Source: Pirellulaceae bacterium
GTDB taxonomy: Bacteria > Planctomycetota > Planctomycetia > Pirellulales > Pirellulaceae
Length of the DNA stretch: 64,000 bases
Direction of reading: 5' to 3'
Assembly (NCBI GenBank): GCA_028280445.1
Contig: JANQLU010000038.1
Location: 29,918 to 93,917, forward strand
A program made the position numbers and the translations under genes. Positions 26,728-36,221 of the stretch are shown here, piece after piece (position 1 is the stretch's first letter; each line of letters opens with the position of its first letter). The notes under the pieces are model-generated. The model searched no databases. It worked only from the letters and a program-made list of their open reading frames with translations, and had not been told where the DNA came from.

Positions 26728-29139
26728 ATGGTTTGGGCAAATTCACTACTGTTGGCAATCGGTGGGCTGTTGGTCGGTGTCCCGATCATCTTGCATTTGC
26801 TGTTGCAGCCTAAACCAAAGTCGCTGATTTTTCCGGCGATGCGGTTTGTGCGCGAAAACCAAAAAACAAACCAGCGTCGCATGCGCTTGCGGCACTGGTT
26901 GCTGTTGGCGCTGCGGATGTTGTTGATTCTGATCCTGGCCGCGGCGCTGGCCGGACCCAGCACGGCATCCAACCGGTTTGGTTCTTGGGTTACCACCGGA
27001 TTGTTTGGGTCGGCAGCGCTGATTGTCGCCGTTTTGTTGACCGCCACTTTGCTGACTAAACGCCGACAAAATTTTGTAATGCCGGCAATCCTGGGAGTGG
27101 TTTTGCTGGTGTTGTTGGGTGTCGCAGGTTATTCGTTGGCGCAGTCGCTACGGGGTAATGACGGTCCAGTGATTGGCGATCAACGCGCTCCTGTGGCGGC
27201 GGTCATTCTGATCGATACCTCTCCGCGGATGCAGTACTTGTTCGAAAACAAATCGTCACTCGGCCGAGCCAAGGAGATGGCGGACTGGCTCATTCAGCAA
27301 TTTCCACCTGAATCGCAAGTGGCGGTGGTGGCCACCGACGACGATTCGTTGTTTTATTCCGTCGACCTTCGCGCGGCAAAAAAACGAGTGCAGACTTTCG
27401 GGCTCAACTTCAGTAGCGCGTCGTTGCCGGAGCGCATGACCGTGGCGTATGAGTTTCTCGACAAGGCCACGCAGGCGCGTCGTGAATTGTATGTTTTGAC
27501 AGACTTGACGCGGCAATCTTGGCAAACAACTGCTGAGACATCGTTGAAAGATCTAGCCAGTCGATATTCTGAGACAGGTTTATACGTCGTCGACATCGGT
27601 TCAAAACAAGTTGCCAATTTTTCGGTCGATTCACTCCAATTGCAACAATCAACGTTTACCAAAAAAGATTCACTCAAAATCGAATGTGATCTGAAATACC
27701 AAGCGTTTACTGGCGAGGGTGATGCCAAACTCAATATTGGTACGCGGGTTGTGCGTTTGAAAGTCGAAAAACCCGATGCAACGCGTCCCGTTCGACAAGA
27801 TGGTAAAACGCTGGTTCCGGAGGAGTACATTACGCGTGAAGCGAACGTGTCGTTCGACAACCAAGGCAATTCCAGCGTTCAATTCGATGTCAGCGGCCTG
27901 CCCGAGGGCATTCACCACGGAACGATTGAAATCGAAGGTGACGACGGATTGGCCATCGACAATCTGCGAAATTTTACAATCGAGGTAAAACCGGCCTGGC
28001 CCGTGCTCATTGTTCATGCGCAAAACGCTAATACTGGTTTTCTAGAAGACGTTTTACGCGCAAGCGCCACAGCATACAAAGCCACGGTCATCGAAGAAGA
28101 CGAAATCGGCAACGAAGACCTCAGACAGTATCGAGCCGTATTTTGGCTTGACCCGACCCGACCGACCGACACAACTTGGGAGCAGCTGCATCGCTATACA
28201 TCCGTTGGCGGTTCGCTCACGATTTTTGTTGGAGCTGGTGCGGAAGAAAAAAAACGAGCCGCCGAGAATTTCTCGACGGAGTCTGCCATCAAGATCATGC
28301 CGGCAACATTGACACGTGTCTTTCTTGGTGACGGACCTGATCGCGAAGTTTATTTGAGCCCTGATTCGATGACGCATCCAATTATGGCGGCGTTTCGGCA
28401 ATCGGCATCGTCGATCCGTTGGTCGAGGTACCCGGTTTTTAAACATTGGGGATTGAAACAAAACGAGGGCGGTGATGATGCAGCGACCGAAGTGATTCTG
28501 CGATTTTCAAATGGTAATCCGGCACTGGTCGAACGTCGTGTGGGCAGTGGACGAGTGCTGTTGCTGACCACACCGCTTTCTCCATCGACTAACGTCAATG
28601 TTGATCGCTGGAATGATTTGACGGTGATCGGCGATGGTTGGACATTTTTGCTGTTTCGCATGTTGGGTGAATACCTGGTTTCAACGGTTCGCGGAGAACT
28701 CAATTATTCCGTCGGAGAATTCGCCATCTTGCCAAATGACGACCGATATTTTCCACAGCGTTATCGAATGTTTTCTCCCCGCAACGAAGATCCTGGAACC
28801 GTGACCGCGAATGAACAGTTTGTGCGCTATCGATTTACTGACACGCCGGGGCACTATCGGTTGAAAGGGCGTTTGGAGCAAGTTGTGCTCCGCGGTTTCA
28901 GTGTCAATCTGGCTGAAAAATCGACCGATATGACACGGTTGGATGAACAGGACCTGGAATCCCTAATCGGCAAAGATCAGTTTTCGTATGCAACAGATCG
29001 TTTTGAAGTGCAACGCGAACAAGGGGCACTCCGAATCGGACGCGAGTTCTATCCGCTGCTCATATTGTTGTTGGTGGTCATCATCGGGCTCGAACTTTTA
29101 TTTTCAAACTTCTTCTACGCCGATCCACCAGGCCGGTAG
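26728..29139 (+). CDS. BatA / VWA membrane protein
   Basis: 803 residues. The N-terminus is the BatA domain (PIILHLLLQPKPKSLIFPAM, about 19-38), with membrane segments at about 5-25, 58-75, 92-110 and 118-138. A VWA domain starts at about 155. Its MIDAS reads D163-T-S165-P-R167, so the third ligand Ser is lost and metal binding is doubtful. A GATase-like region and another membrane segment near 780-795 follow. It ends the MoxR-DUF58-BatA operon. Its TAG stop at 29137-29139 lies inside a family D repeat, so the last residues Gly-Arg and the stop are probably repeat-derived. Confidence 0.85.
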   Translation: MVWANSLLLAIGGLLVGVPIILHLLLQPKPKSLIFPAMRFVRENQKTNQRRMRLRHWLLLALRMLLILILAAALAGPSTASNRFGSWVTTGLFGSAALIVAVLLTATLLTKRRQNFVMPAILGVVLLVLLGVAGYSLAQSLRGNDGPVIGDQRAPVAAVILIDTSPRMQYLFENKSSLGRAKEMADWLIQQFPPESQVAVVATDDDSLFYSVDLRAAKKRVQTFGLNFSSASLPERMTVAYEFLDKATQARRELYVLTDLTRQSWQTTAETSLKDLASRYSETGLYVVDIGSKQVANFSVDSLQLQQSTFTKKDSLKIECDLKYQAFTGEGDAKLNIGTRVVRLKVEKPDATRPVRQDGKTLVPEEYITREANVSFDNQGNSSVQFDVSGLPEGIHHGTIEIEGDDGLAIDNLRNFTIEVKPAWPVLIVHAQNANTGFLEDVLRASATAYKATVIEEDEIGNEDLRQYRAVFWLDPTRPTDTTWEQLHRYTSVGGSLTIFVGAGAEEKKRAAENFSTESAIKIMPATLTRVFLGDGPDREVYLSPDSMTHPIMAAFRQSASSIRWSRYPVFKHWGLKQNEGGDDAATEVILRFSNGNPALVERRVGSGRVLLLTTPLSPSTNVNVDRWNDLTVIGDGWTFLLFRMLGEYLVSTVRGELNYSVGEFAILPNDDRYFPQRYRMFSPRNEDPGTVTANEQFVRYRFTDTPGHYRLKGRLEQVVLRGFSVNLAEKSTDMTRLDEQDLESLIGKDQFSYATDRFEVQREQGALRIGREFYPLLILLLVVIIGLELLFSNFFYADPPGR

Positions 29140-29370
29140 GGCCGGTTCCCACCGGCCGTTTGTTGGATTGACATCCAACAATCATAACCCGAAGCGTAAG
29201 CGAGGGACGACGTTCCACAGCACATCATTGTGGATTCCAGTCCCTCGCTCACGCTTCGTGCTTGTGATTGCAGAAAGCCGTTACCGTTGGTCTTTTCCAG
29301 ACCAATCCAAAAAAAATGTCTGATACAAGCACGACCTTTCAACAAACCGGCCGGTGGGAACCGGCCCTAC
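29136..29370. repeat. nested repeat: family C inside an inverted pair of family D
   Basis: The left D arm GTAGGGCCGGTTCCCACCGG starts at 29136 and the right, inverted arm ends at 29370. Inside lie a family C pair: CCGAAGCGTAAGCGAGGGAC near 29188 and its inverse GTCCCTCGCTCACGCTTCG at about 29240-29258. The left D arm supplies the stop codon of the plus-strand BatA gene and the right D arm supplies the stop codon of the minus-strand gene. Confidence 0.78.
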
Positions 29371-29837
29371 TCAATTGGTTTGTCGCCGTAATGATAAATT
29401 TTCCATTGGTTCGACGCCGTTTTGACATATCGCATATAAGACGATCCGGTACGAATGAGATAACAATCCTTGGAATATTTAGCTAGATTCAAAATCTGTT
29501 TTTGAAAACGCGTTTTGAGAAACGGAATGTTCATTCCGATGCCATACTCCAACTGTTTTTTCTGTCGAGGTGTTGTTGTAATGGGGACGCTGTGCGGCAA
29601 GATGAAACCACTGAGGTCTATTTCAGTTTTGGATTGGGTGGCTGCCGCAAATTTTGCGTAAGCCCGTAGCAACGAGTCTGGTAACACCACGTTCCCACGA
29701 TAGTCTTTCAGCAGCGCCCGCTCTGCCTTGGTAAGTTTGATCTTTTTGTTTTTACTTTTGTCGTCCTGTGCATTGGCCTCGACAGCACAAAACGCGATGG
29801 CAACGATCGTTGCGGCGATAAAACGAATTGAAAACAC
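29367..29837 (-). CDS. secreted protein of unknown function
   Basis: 156 residues starting at the GTG at 29837, which has AAGGGG 6 bases before it and is directly followed by a signal peptide (FSIRFIAATIVAIAFC, cut near ANA-Q). A longer frame from 29906 has no such site. The mature part is basic, with an N-terminal Lys/Asp run and a C-terminal half ending SYMRYVKTASNQWKIYHYGD, typical of a small beta-sheet domain. I recognise no family. The stop codon TAG at 29367-29369 is part of a family D repeat, as is the stop of the converging BatA gene. Confidence 0.62.
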   Translation of the reverse strand: MFSIRFIAATIVAIAFCAVEANAQDDKSKNKKIKLTKAERALLKDYRGNVVLPDSLLRAYAKFAAATQSKTEIDLSGFILPHSVPITTTPRQKKQLEYGIGMNIPFLKTRFQKQILNLAKYSKDCYLIRTGSSYMRYVKTASNQWKIYHYGDKPIE

Positions 29838-29923
29838 GTCTGACCCCTTGGAAATCCAGGTGAAATTCACACTTGAAGTGTAACGCAACAAATCATGACT
29901 TGCCAATTTTAGTGCGGGAGCAA

Positions 29924-30077
29924 GTAGGGCCGGTTCCCACCGGCCGTTTTGTTGTATCGGCCGGTGGGAACCGCCATACAGCTATGCCGATAAAAATCGC
30001 AAGTGCGAAGCGTGAGCGAGGGACCACAAACCATGCTGATGTGCTGTAGAATGCGGTCCCTCGCTCACGCTTCGGGT
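29924..30077. repeat. family D pair followed by family C pair
   Basis: D arms at about 29923-29946 and 29958-29978 face each other around GTTTTGTTGTATC-like spacer sequence. Then a C pair: GCGAAGCGTGAGCGAGGGAC at 30005 onward and its inverse ending at 30077. Together they fill most of the 301-base gap upstream of the secreted-protein gene (29838-30138). Confidence 0.75.
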
Positions 30078-30138
30078 TAAGATTGCAGGGGGCGTCGTTG
30101 GAGTAATAACTCCAAATGAAATTCCCTTGTGACAATCC

Positions 30139-31977
30139 TTAGCGCACGGGGCCGTTGGTCAGCGGCTGGGCAGCGAAACGAGCTGGCTTGGGACCGATCA
30201 AGATCAAATTGTCTTTGACCAAAAAGAATTTGGACTCTGCGATAATGGCGTGGCTCTCAGGGATCAAATGTTTGATCTCTTCAAAATATTCCGATCGTGT
30301 TACCAGCAAACCATCTGTGTTCTCATCGAAGAATTGCTGAACCGGAATATGGGGTGTATCCTTCCAGAATTTTTCTCGCTGAGTGTCAACTTTTTGAATG
30401 CCCGAATTGACCGGTTCCATTTCAAAAATCGGACGATTGGCATAAACAACCCAACTCGATTCCAGACATTTGTAACCTGCCATCGGAGCTTCCGGTGCAA
30501 CTTCATTCGCCTTGTCAAAAATCAAATGGCTCATTTGATGTGAATCGACCATCACCGTGCCGAATCCAAAAAACGAGACCACAAAAGCGATGCAGGTTGC
30601 GAAGGTAGTGGCGACTGCCAAATGCACTTGATTTCTCAACAACAACACCAATCCGATCACACCTCCGAGAATGGGCAACGCACCGAAAATCGCCAATCGG
30701 TATTCGCCTGGCAAATATTCGCGGCCCACATAAACCATGCCTCCGACGATCGCACAACCCGCCAACAAAAAACTGACGTATGAACCGACCACCCAGAACC
30801 GGCCAATCGCTGCTTTTTCAATCGAGAAACGACGCAAGAATACCGCCGTCAGCATCGCCAATGCTGGGTAACAAGGCGTGACGTAGCTCGGCAGTTTCGT
30901 TTTCGCAACGGTGAAGATTCCAATTTGCACACCGACCCAACACAACGCGAAAATCAAACCGGTCGACCAGCGATCATTTTTTGCAATATAACGATCAACA
31001 CCAACAATCACTGGCACTGCAAAAATGGACCAAGGAAAAAATCCTAGGAGCAATGTCATTGGGTAATACAAAACGCTGCCGCGGTGATTTTCCATCGCAA
31101 CGGTCGCGCGCCCAAAATGCTCGCCAACTAAAAATTCGTTCAGAAAATCTCCTTCGGTTTGAATGCCGACCGCAACATACCAAGGCGCGGCGACCGCCAA
31201 TATCATCACGACGGCGGTCACTGGGCGCATGGCCCAACATGTTTTCAAGAAATGAATCGGGTTAAACGTGCGACAGGCCGCAATTACCGCTTGACCCATG
31301 CGGCTTTGTTCCGGTGTCACTTCGCGTGCCGGCAATCGCTTGATCAACAAAAACATTCCGATGATTGCCGTCGGTAAAACAGCCCCAGCTAACCCTTTGG
31401 CCAAAACCCCCAGCCCCATGACACCGTACATCGCGATGGCAACTGGCCAGGATTGTGGAAACCAATGTCCATCATTTCTCAACTGCGGAGCTTCCGAAGG
31501 GTCCGCCTTTGGTCGAAACGTACCGAGGACGTAGATCAAAATTGCCAGAGTCGAACAAAATATCAAAACCGAATCGGGAGTTGCTGCGCGCCCAGCGACG
31601 GCAAACATCATGGTGGTTGATAAAATGATGGCGGCAAACATAGCGACCGTCGAGTCAAATAACCGCCGCGCGATACCATAAGTCATCAGCACCGTTCCCA
31701 TTGCCAACATGGCCGACCAAAACCTTGCCGAAAACTCGCTGAATCCAAATACCGTGTAGGCGGAAATCATCAACCAGTACAACAACGCTGGTTTTTGATG
31801 GCGCATCTCGTTGTTGAACATGGGAACGATCAAATCGCCACGATCCATCATCTCTTTCGCACAACCGCTATTTCGAGGTTCGTCACGATCCCACAGACGG
31901 GCCGTTCCAAGATTGGTAAAGAACACAGAACCAGCGACGGCCAGAATCAGCACGATTTGAATTGATGTCGACTTCAT
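30139..31977 (-). CDS. GT39-type (ArnT-like) membrane glycosyltransferase
   Basis: 612 residues, ATG at 31977 with GGAG 8 bases before it. The N-terminal DRDEPR motif (about 30-35) is the catalytic acidic pair of GT-C enzymes of the PMT/ArnT class, followed by 11 or so membrane segments. KTKLPSYVTPCYPAL (about 365-380) is another ArnT-class signature. The enzyme should transfer a sugar from a lipid-phosphate donor to a lipid or protein on the outer side of the inner membrane. No lipid A or donor-synthesis genes lie next to it, so the acceptor is unknown. Confidence 0.87.
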   Translation of the reverse strand: MKSTSIQIVLILAVAGSVFFTNLGTARLWDRDEPRNSGCAKEMMDRGDLIVPMFNNEMRHQKPALLYWLMISAYTVFGFSEFSARFWSAMLAMGTVLMTYGIARRLFDSTVAMFAAIILSTTMMFAVAGRAATPDSVLIFCSTLAILIYVLGTFRPKADPSEAPQLRNDGHWFPQSWPVAIAMYGVMGLGVLAKGLAGAVLPTAIIGMFLLIKRLPAREVTPEQSRMGQAVIAACRTFNPIHFLKTCWAMRPVTAVVMILAVAAPWYVAVGIQTEGDFLNEFLVGEHFGRATVAMENHRGSVLYYPMTLLLGFFPWSIFAVPVIVGVDRYIAKNDRWSTGLIFALCWVGVQIGIFTVAKTKLPSYVTPCYPALAMLTAVFLRRFSIEKAAIGRFWVVGSYVSFLLAGCAIVGGMVYVGREYLPGEYRLAIFGALPILGGVIGLVLLLRNQVHLAVATTFATCIAFVVSFFGFGTVMVDSHQMSHLIFDKANEVAPEAPMAGYKCLESSWVVYANRPIFEMEPVNSGIQKVDTQREKFWKDTPHIPVQQFFDENTDGLLVTRSEYFEEIKHLIPESHAIIAESKFFLVKDNLILIGPKPARFAAQPLTNGPVR

Positions 31978-32161
31978 CAAAGCAACTCCATTTGCTTCGT
32001 TCAGCTAGCATAGTGGACCCTCGCATTGGTCCAATCACAAAATTCTACTTCCCGCCAATAAATTTCAACAACGCCAGTTTGCCAATTTGGGCGTGATTAA
32101 GACACCGTTTTTTTATAATACTGCCGTGATTTCGGTTAGGTGTTGGCGTGGAACAATCGCA

Positions 32162-32225
32162 ACCCGAAGCGTGAGCGAGGGACTAGAAGCAGCTTGAAAA
32201 CACGGTCCCTCGCTCACGCTTCGCG
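32162..32225. repeat. family C inverted repeat
   Basis: CCCGAAGCGTGAGCGAGGGA (32163 onward) and its inverse, which ends in CGCTCACGCTTCG at 32223, enclose about 20 bases. The rest of the gap 31978-32277 shows no gene. Confidence 0.78.
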
Positions 32226-32277
32226 CTTATGATTAGAGCTGCAACACTCAATCACTCACAATTCGAGGCAATGCCAG

Positions 32278-34386
32278 CTACTGCTTGATTTCAGCCATTT
32301 TCAACAAAAATGCATGCCGCAATGCGACTTCTTTGTACCGATCATAACGTCCCGACGCACCGCCATGCCCCGCTTCCATGTTGGTTTTCAGCAACAACAA
32401 ATTGTCGTCCGTTTTCATGTAACGCAATTTTGCCACCCATTTTGCTGGCTCAAAATACTGCACTTGAGAATCGTGCAGACCAGTCGTCACCAGCATGTTG
32501 GGATAATCCACTTTTCGAACATTGTCATAGGGAGAATATGACAGCATGTAATCGTAATAGTCTTTGACGGCCGGGTTGCCCCATTCATCAAATTCGGAAG
32601 TGGTCAACGGAATCGACGTGTCCAACATGGTGGTTACTACGTCGACAAACGGAACGTCGGCAATCACGGCGTGAAACAAGCCGGGGTTCAAGTTAATTGC
32701 TGCACCGATGAGTAAGCCGCCAGCGCTTCCTCCTCGGGCATACAATCGTTTTGGATCGGCAAATTTTTCTTGGACCAGGTATTTGCCGACATCGACAAAA
32801 TCGGTGAACGTGTTTTTCTTTTTCAGCAATTTGCCGTCTTCGTACCAGCGACGTCCCAACTCTTGTCCACCGCGAATATGACCGATTGCAAAGACAAATC
32901 CGCGATCGAGCAAATTCAGTCGAGTCGAGTTAAACGACGCGTCGATACTCGCGCCATAAGACCCGTAACCGTACAACAGGCAGGGTGCCGTTCCATCGAG
33001 TTTGGTGTCTTTATGGTAGACAATGGAAACGGGAACTTTGACACCATCGCGAGCTTTGGCCCAGCGCCGTTCCGATTTGTAGTTTTTGGAATCGAACCCG
33101 CCGAGCACTTCCTGTTGTTTCAACAGTCGCACCTTGCCGGTGGCGACGTTACGTTCGTAGGTGCTGCGCGGAGTTGTCATCGACTCGTACGAATAGCGAA
33201 TCCAATTGGTTTCCGGATCATCGGTCACCGACAAACCGGCGTCGTAGGCGGGATCATTGAACTCAAAATTCTGCCATTTCTGTTCACCGTTTTTTCGGAA
33301 CCGAATTTCCATCAAGCCATTTTTTCGAATTTGAATTGCCAAGTAATCTTTAAACAATTCATAGCCGGCAAAATACTCTTCGTCGGAATGCGGAATTACC
33401 GTTTCCCAGTTTTCTTTACCGGGCGATTTTTCAGGAGCCCGCATCAATTTGAAATTAGTGGCTTTTTTGTCGTTGGTGCGAATGTAAAAATGTCCGCCGT
33501 AGTGATCGGCCGAATATTCATGGTTCGCTTCGCGTGGTTGCAGCACTTTGAACTCGCCGGTAGGCTCTTTGGCGTTCAGATATCGAACTTCTGTGCTCAA
33601 CGTTTGAACGCACATGATAATCACGAATTCGCGTGAACGACTTTTGCCGACGTAGCAGCTGAACTCTTCGTCTTTTTCTTCGAAGACCAACTGATCTGTT
33701 TTGGCGTCAGTACCCAACTGATGTTTGTAGATTTGAAACGATCGCAATGTTTTGGGATCCTGCCGAGCGTAGAACAACGTCTTGTTGTCTTCGGCCCAGG
33801 TCATATTGCCGGTCACATTTTCAATTTTGTCGTCCAGCATTTTGCCGGTCGAAAGGTTTTTGAATCGTACGGTGTATTTGCGACGGCCCACCAGATCGAC
33901 GCCGTAAGCCAGGATTTTCGTATCGGGCGTGACATCCAGTCCTCGAACTGAGCAAAACTTGTGGCCTTTTGCCAACTCGTTGACGTCGAGAATAACTTCT
34001 TCTTTTTCAGTGCCCAATTTTTTTCGGCAGTAAGTCGAATACTGTTTGCCTTCGGTTGTCCGCGAATAGTAGTTGTAGCCGTTTTCTGGATACGGGACCG
34101 AAACATCAGTTTGTTTGATGCGAGCCTTGGTTTCCTCGAACAATTTTTTCTGCAACTCTTCGGTCGATTTCATTTGCTCCTTGAGGTACGCATTTTCAGC
34201 TTTGAGATATTTGATCACCTCCGGATTTTTCCGTTCATTGAGCCAAAAATACGGATCGTTTCGTTGGTGACCATGGGTCGTCAACGTTTTCGATTTACGT
34301 GCCGCTTCTGGGGCTTTCACTTGCGCCTCCATCGAGGTTGAAAACAATACCATCACAACGATAAAACAACAGCTCAATGATTTCAT
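32278..34386 (-). CDS. ptrB: oligopeptidase B-like S9A serine peptidase, exported
   Basis: 702 residues from the ATG at 34386, which begins a signal peptide (MKSLSCCFIVVMVLFSTSM, cut near MEA-Q); a start 8 codons earlier is possible. The seven-bladed propeller lies at about 70-420 and the alpha/beta hydrolase domain in the last 280 residues. The triad is visible: Ser in GGSAGGLL (codon near 32726), Asp in TGLHDSQV and His in EAGHGGASG. It should cut short peptides after basic residues. Export is less usual for this family and suggests peptide scavenging outside the cytoplasm (inference). Confidence 0.88.
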   Translation of the reverse strand: MKSLSCCFIVVMVLFSTSMEAQVKAPEAARKSKTLTTHGHQRNDPYFWLNERKNPEVIKYLKAENAYLKEQMKSTEELQKKLFEETKARIKQTDVSVPYPENGYNYYSRTTEGKQYSTYCRKKLGTEKEEVILDVNELAKGHKFCSVRGLDVTPDTKILAYGVDLVGRRKYTVRFKNLSTGKMLDDKIENVTGNMTWAEDNKTLFYARQDPKTLRSFQIYKHQLGTDAKTDQLVFEEKDEEFSCYVGKSRSREFVIIMCVQTLSTEVRYLNAKEPTGEFKVLQPREANHEYSADHYGGHFYIRTNDKKATNFKLMRAPEKSPGKENWETVIPHSDEEYFAGYELFKDYLAIQIRKNGLMEIRFRKNGEQKWQNFEFNDPAYDAGLSVTDDPETNWIRYSYESMTTPRSTYERNVATGKVRLLKQQEVLGGFDSKNYKSERRWAKARDGVKVPVSIVYHKDTKLDGTAPCLLYGYGSYGASIDASFNSTRLNLLDRGFVFAIGHIRGGQELGRRWYEDGKLLKKKNTFTDFVDVGKYLVQEKFADPKRLYARGGSAGGLLIGAAINLNPGLFHAVIADVPFVDVVTTMLDTSIPLTTSEFDEWGNPAVKDYYDYMLSYSPYDNVRKVDYPNMLVTTGLHDSQVQYFEPAKWVAKLRYMKTDDNLLLLKTNMEAGHGGASGRYDRYKEVALRHAFLLKMAEIKQ

Positions 34387-34420
34387 GATTAACTCGTTCC
34401 GGAAATTCATCGTAAAAAAA

Positions 34421-35173
34421 TCAGGCCCACCAGCCCCCGTTTACATGGATGGTCTGGCCTGTCACATATGATGACAGATCACTCACTAAAAATAAAATCA
34501 CGTTGGCAATTTCATTTGGTTGGGCAAAACGGTTGAGTGGAACATTTTGCAACATGATTTTGCGATTTTCCTCGGGAATCGATTCACCCATCTCAGTCAT
34601 GACGACTCCCGGAGCAACGGCGTTTACCCGAATATTTTTTCGAGCCAGCTCTTTACTCAGCACTTTTGTAAGCGTGATTACACCCGCTTTGGCCGAAGCG
34701 TAATTCGCTTGCCCAAAAAATCCAGTGACAGCCGACAGCGACGCCACATTCACAATCGCGCCATTTTCAGCCAAGTGCTCAACACCAGCTTTGCAAGCGT
34801 TGAATACGCCAGTCAGATTTGTGTCGATCACATCCTGCCACTCTTGCCCACTCATTTTCTTAAAGCTGCGATCGCGCAGGATACCGGCGTTGTTAACCAG
34901 AATATCGACAGAGCCAAATTTTTCATGGGCAGCGCCAGACATTTCCGTCATTTTTTCCAGGTCGCGAACATCGGCGCCAAAAGCCATCGCCCGCTCGCCC
35001 AACTCGGCAACGGTTGCCTCGGCAATCGACTGGTTGGCGCCTTCGGGATCGGGAAAGTAATTGATAACGACATTGGCGCCAGCGCCATGCAACACCACGG
35101 CTGCGGCTTTTCCAATTCCTTGACCGCCCCCGGTAATAATCGCGGTTTTGTTTGATAAATCGATATTGTGCAT
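34421..35173 (-). CDS. short-chain dehydrogenase, FabG-like
   Basis: 250 residues. The NAD(P) motif is TGGGQGIG (14-21), NNAG is at 94-97, and the catalytic residues are Ser145 or Ser147, Tyr158 and Lys162 (YASAK). The length and the C-terminal SSYVTGQTIHVNGGWWA match 3-oxoacyl-ACP reductases. It sits 12 bases after an enoyl-CoA hydratase gene and opposite the AtuA pair. The context suggests a 3-hydroxyacyl-CoA step in branched or isoprenoid acid breakdown instead of fatty acid synthesis (inference). Confidence 0.88.
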   Translation of the reverse strand: MHNIDLSNKTAIITGGGQGIGKAAAVVLHGAGANVVINYFPDPEGANQSIAEATVAELGERAMAFGADVRDLEKMTEMSGAAHEKFGSVDILVNNAGILRDRSFKKMSGQEWQDVIDTNLTGVFNACKAGVEHLAENGAIVNVASLSAVTGFFGQANYASAKAGVITLTKVLSKELARKNIRVNAVAPGVVMTEMGESIPEENRKIMLQNVPLNRFAQPNEIANVILFLVSDLSSYVTGQTIHVNGGWWA

Positions 35174-35185
35174 ATTGATTGCTAC

Positions 35186-35977
35186 CTAGTTTTCTTTCAT
35201 CCAGTTGGGTTTTCGTTTTTCTAAAAATGCAGCCAGACCTTCGCGTGCATCTTCGGTTTCTCGCGCCTGGGCCGAAACGCGAATGGACGCTTGAACCTGT
35301 TGCAAAATGTCTTCCGCTGCGCAATCACTGATGTGTTTTTTGGTGATGGCCAGCGCCCGTGGTGAGCCCGTTAAAATTGAGTCCGTCAATTCGACCGATT
35401 TGCGTTCCAGTTCGTCACGAGTGGCTGTTTGATGAATCAACCCAAATCGAACTGCGTCATCAGCCGCAACACGTCCTCCATGCAACAACATGTAAGTTGC
35501 CGGCCCAGCGCCAACACGATGGATCAAAAATGGAGTGACCATGGCGGCAGTGATCCCGCGCATGGGTTCGGGCAGTGCAAAAAAGACATCATCGGCTGCC
35601 AGGACGATGTCACAAGCGAGCACGATGCCAACGCCTCCGGCTAACACCGGCCCTTGTAAAACGGCCACCGTTGGTACGGGCAAAGTGAAAATTTGAGTCA
35701 GCATTTCGCAGTAGACATCGCTGTCGCGCTGCCATTGTTGTTCTTTGTCCGGAGCAGTTGCCCGCTCCTGCATTTCACCTAAGTCCATGCCGGCACAAAA
35801 CACGCTTCCTTCGGCTTTCAACAAAAAAACGCGGACCGATTCGTCTTGGTGGATCTGATTTAACGCCTGCAAAATCTCGGCGATGAAATCCCGTTTCAGC
35901 GCGTTTCGTTTTTCCGCTCGCTGAAACGTGATCGTGGCGACACCGTCGGTTATTTCAAAGTCGATGAATTCGGCCAT
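35186..35977 (-). CDS. enoyl-CoA hydratase/isomerase family protein
   Basis: 263 residues from the ATG at 35977; the 22 codons before it do not match the family and are excluded. The N-terminus ITDGVATITFQRAEKRNAL is typical. The first oxyanion-hole segment is VFCAGMDLGEM and the second is GPVLAGGVGIVLACDIVLAA. The acidic residue in PMRGITAAM is replaced relative to many hydratases (no Glu seen at that loop), so isomerase or other crotonase chemistry is possible. Its gene is followed by the SDR gene after 12 bases. Confidence 0.85.
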   Translation of the reverse strand: MAEFIDFEITDGVATITFQRAEKRNALKRDFIAEILQALNQIHQDESVRVFLLKAEGSVFCAGMDLGEMQERATAPDKEQQWQRDSDVYCEMLTQIFTLPVPTVAVLQGPVLAGGVGIVLACDIVLAADDVFFALPEPMRGITAAMVTPFLIHRVGAGPATYMLLHGGRVAADDAVRFGLIHQTATRDELERKSVELTDSILTGSPRALAITKKHISDCAAEDILQQVQASIRVSAQARETEDAREGLAAFLEKRKPNWMKEN

Positions 35978-36058
35978 CAACAGCGCTCTTTCTGAAAAAT
36001 TCAAACGAAGTCGCCATTCTAAACGACTGGCCAATCGTCGCAACGCGCCTCCCCACCC

Positions 36059-36127
36059 GTGAGCGGCAAGGCGCTAGCCGCCGGTTTGTGAGCGCATCGA
36101 ACCGGCAGCTAGCGCCTTGCCGCTCAC
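36059..36127. repeat. family B palindrome
   Basis: GTGAGCGGCAAGGCGCTAGC at 36059-36078 mirrors GCTAGCGCCTTGCCGCTCAC ending at 36127. It lies in the divergent gap between the enoyl-CoA hydratase and AtuA genes, an unusual place because most copies follow genes. Confidence 0.78.
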
Positions 36128-36221
36128 AGGATCACAATGCACCTCTGCGTCCTCGTCACTGTGAGATGTTTGCGTTAAAATCGGTGCTCGAATTGAACAC
36201 ATTTTCCAGGAACCAACATCG

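Noticed and set aside
32770..33636. Plus-strand frame of 288 codons across the oligopeptidase B gene
   Set aside because: It is antisense to a protein with complete family motifs and has no start signal; high codon bias of the true gene keeps the shadow frame open.
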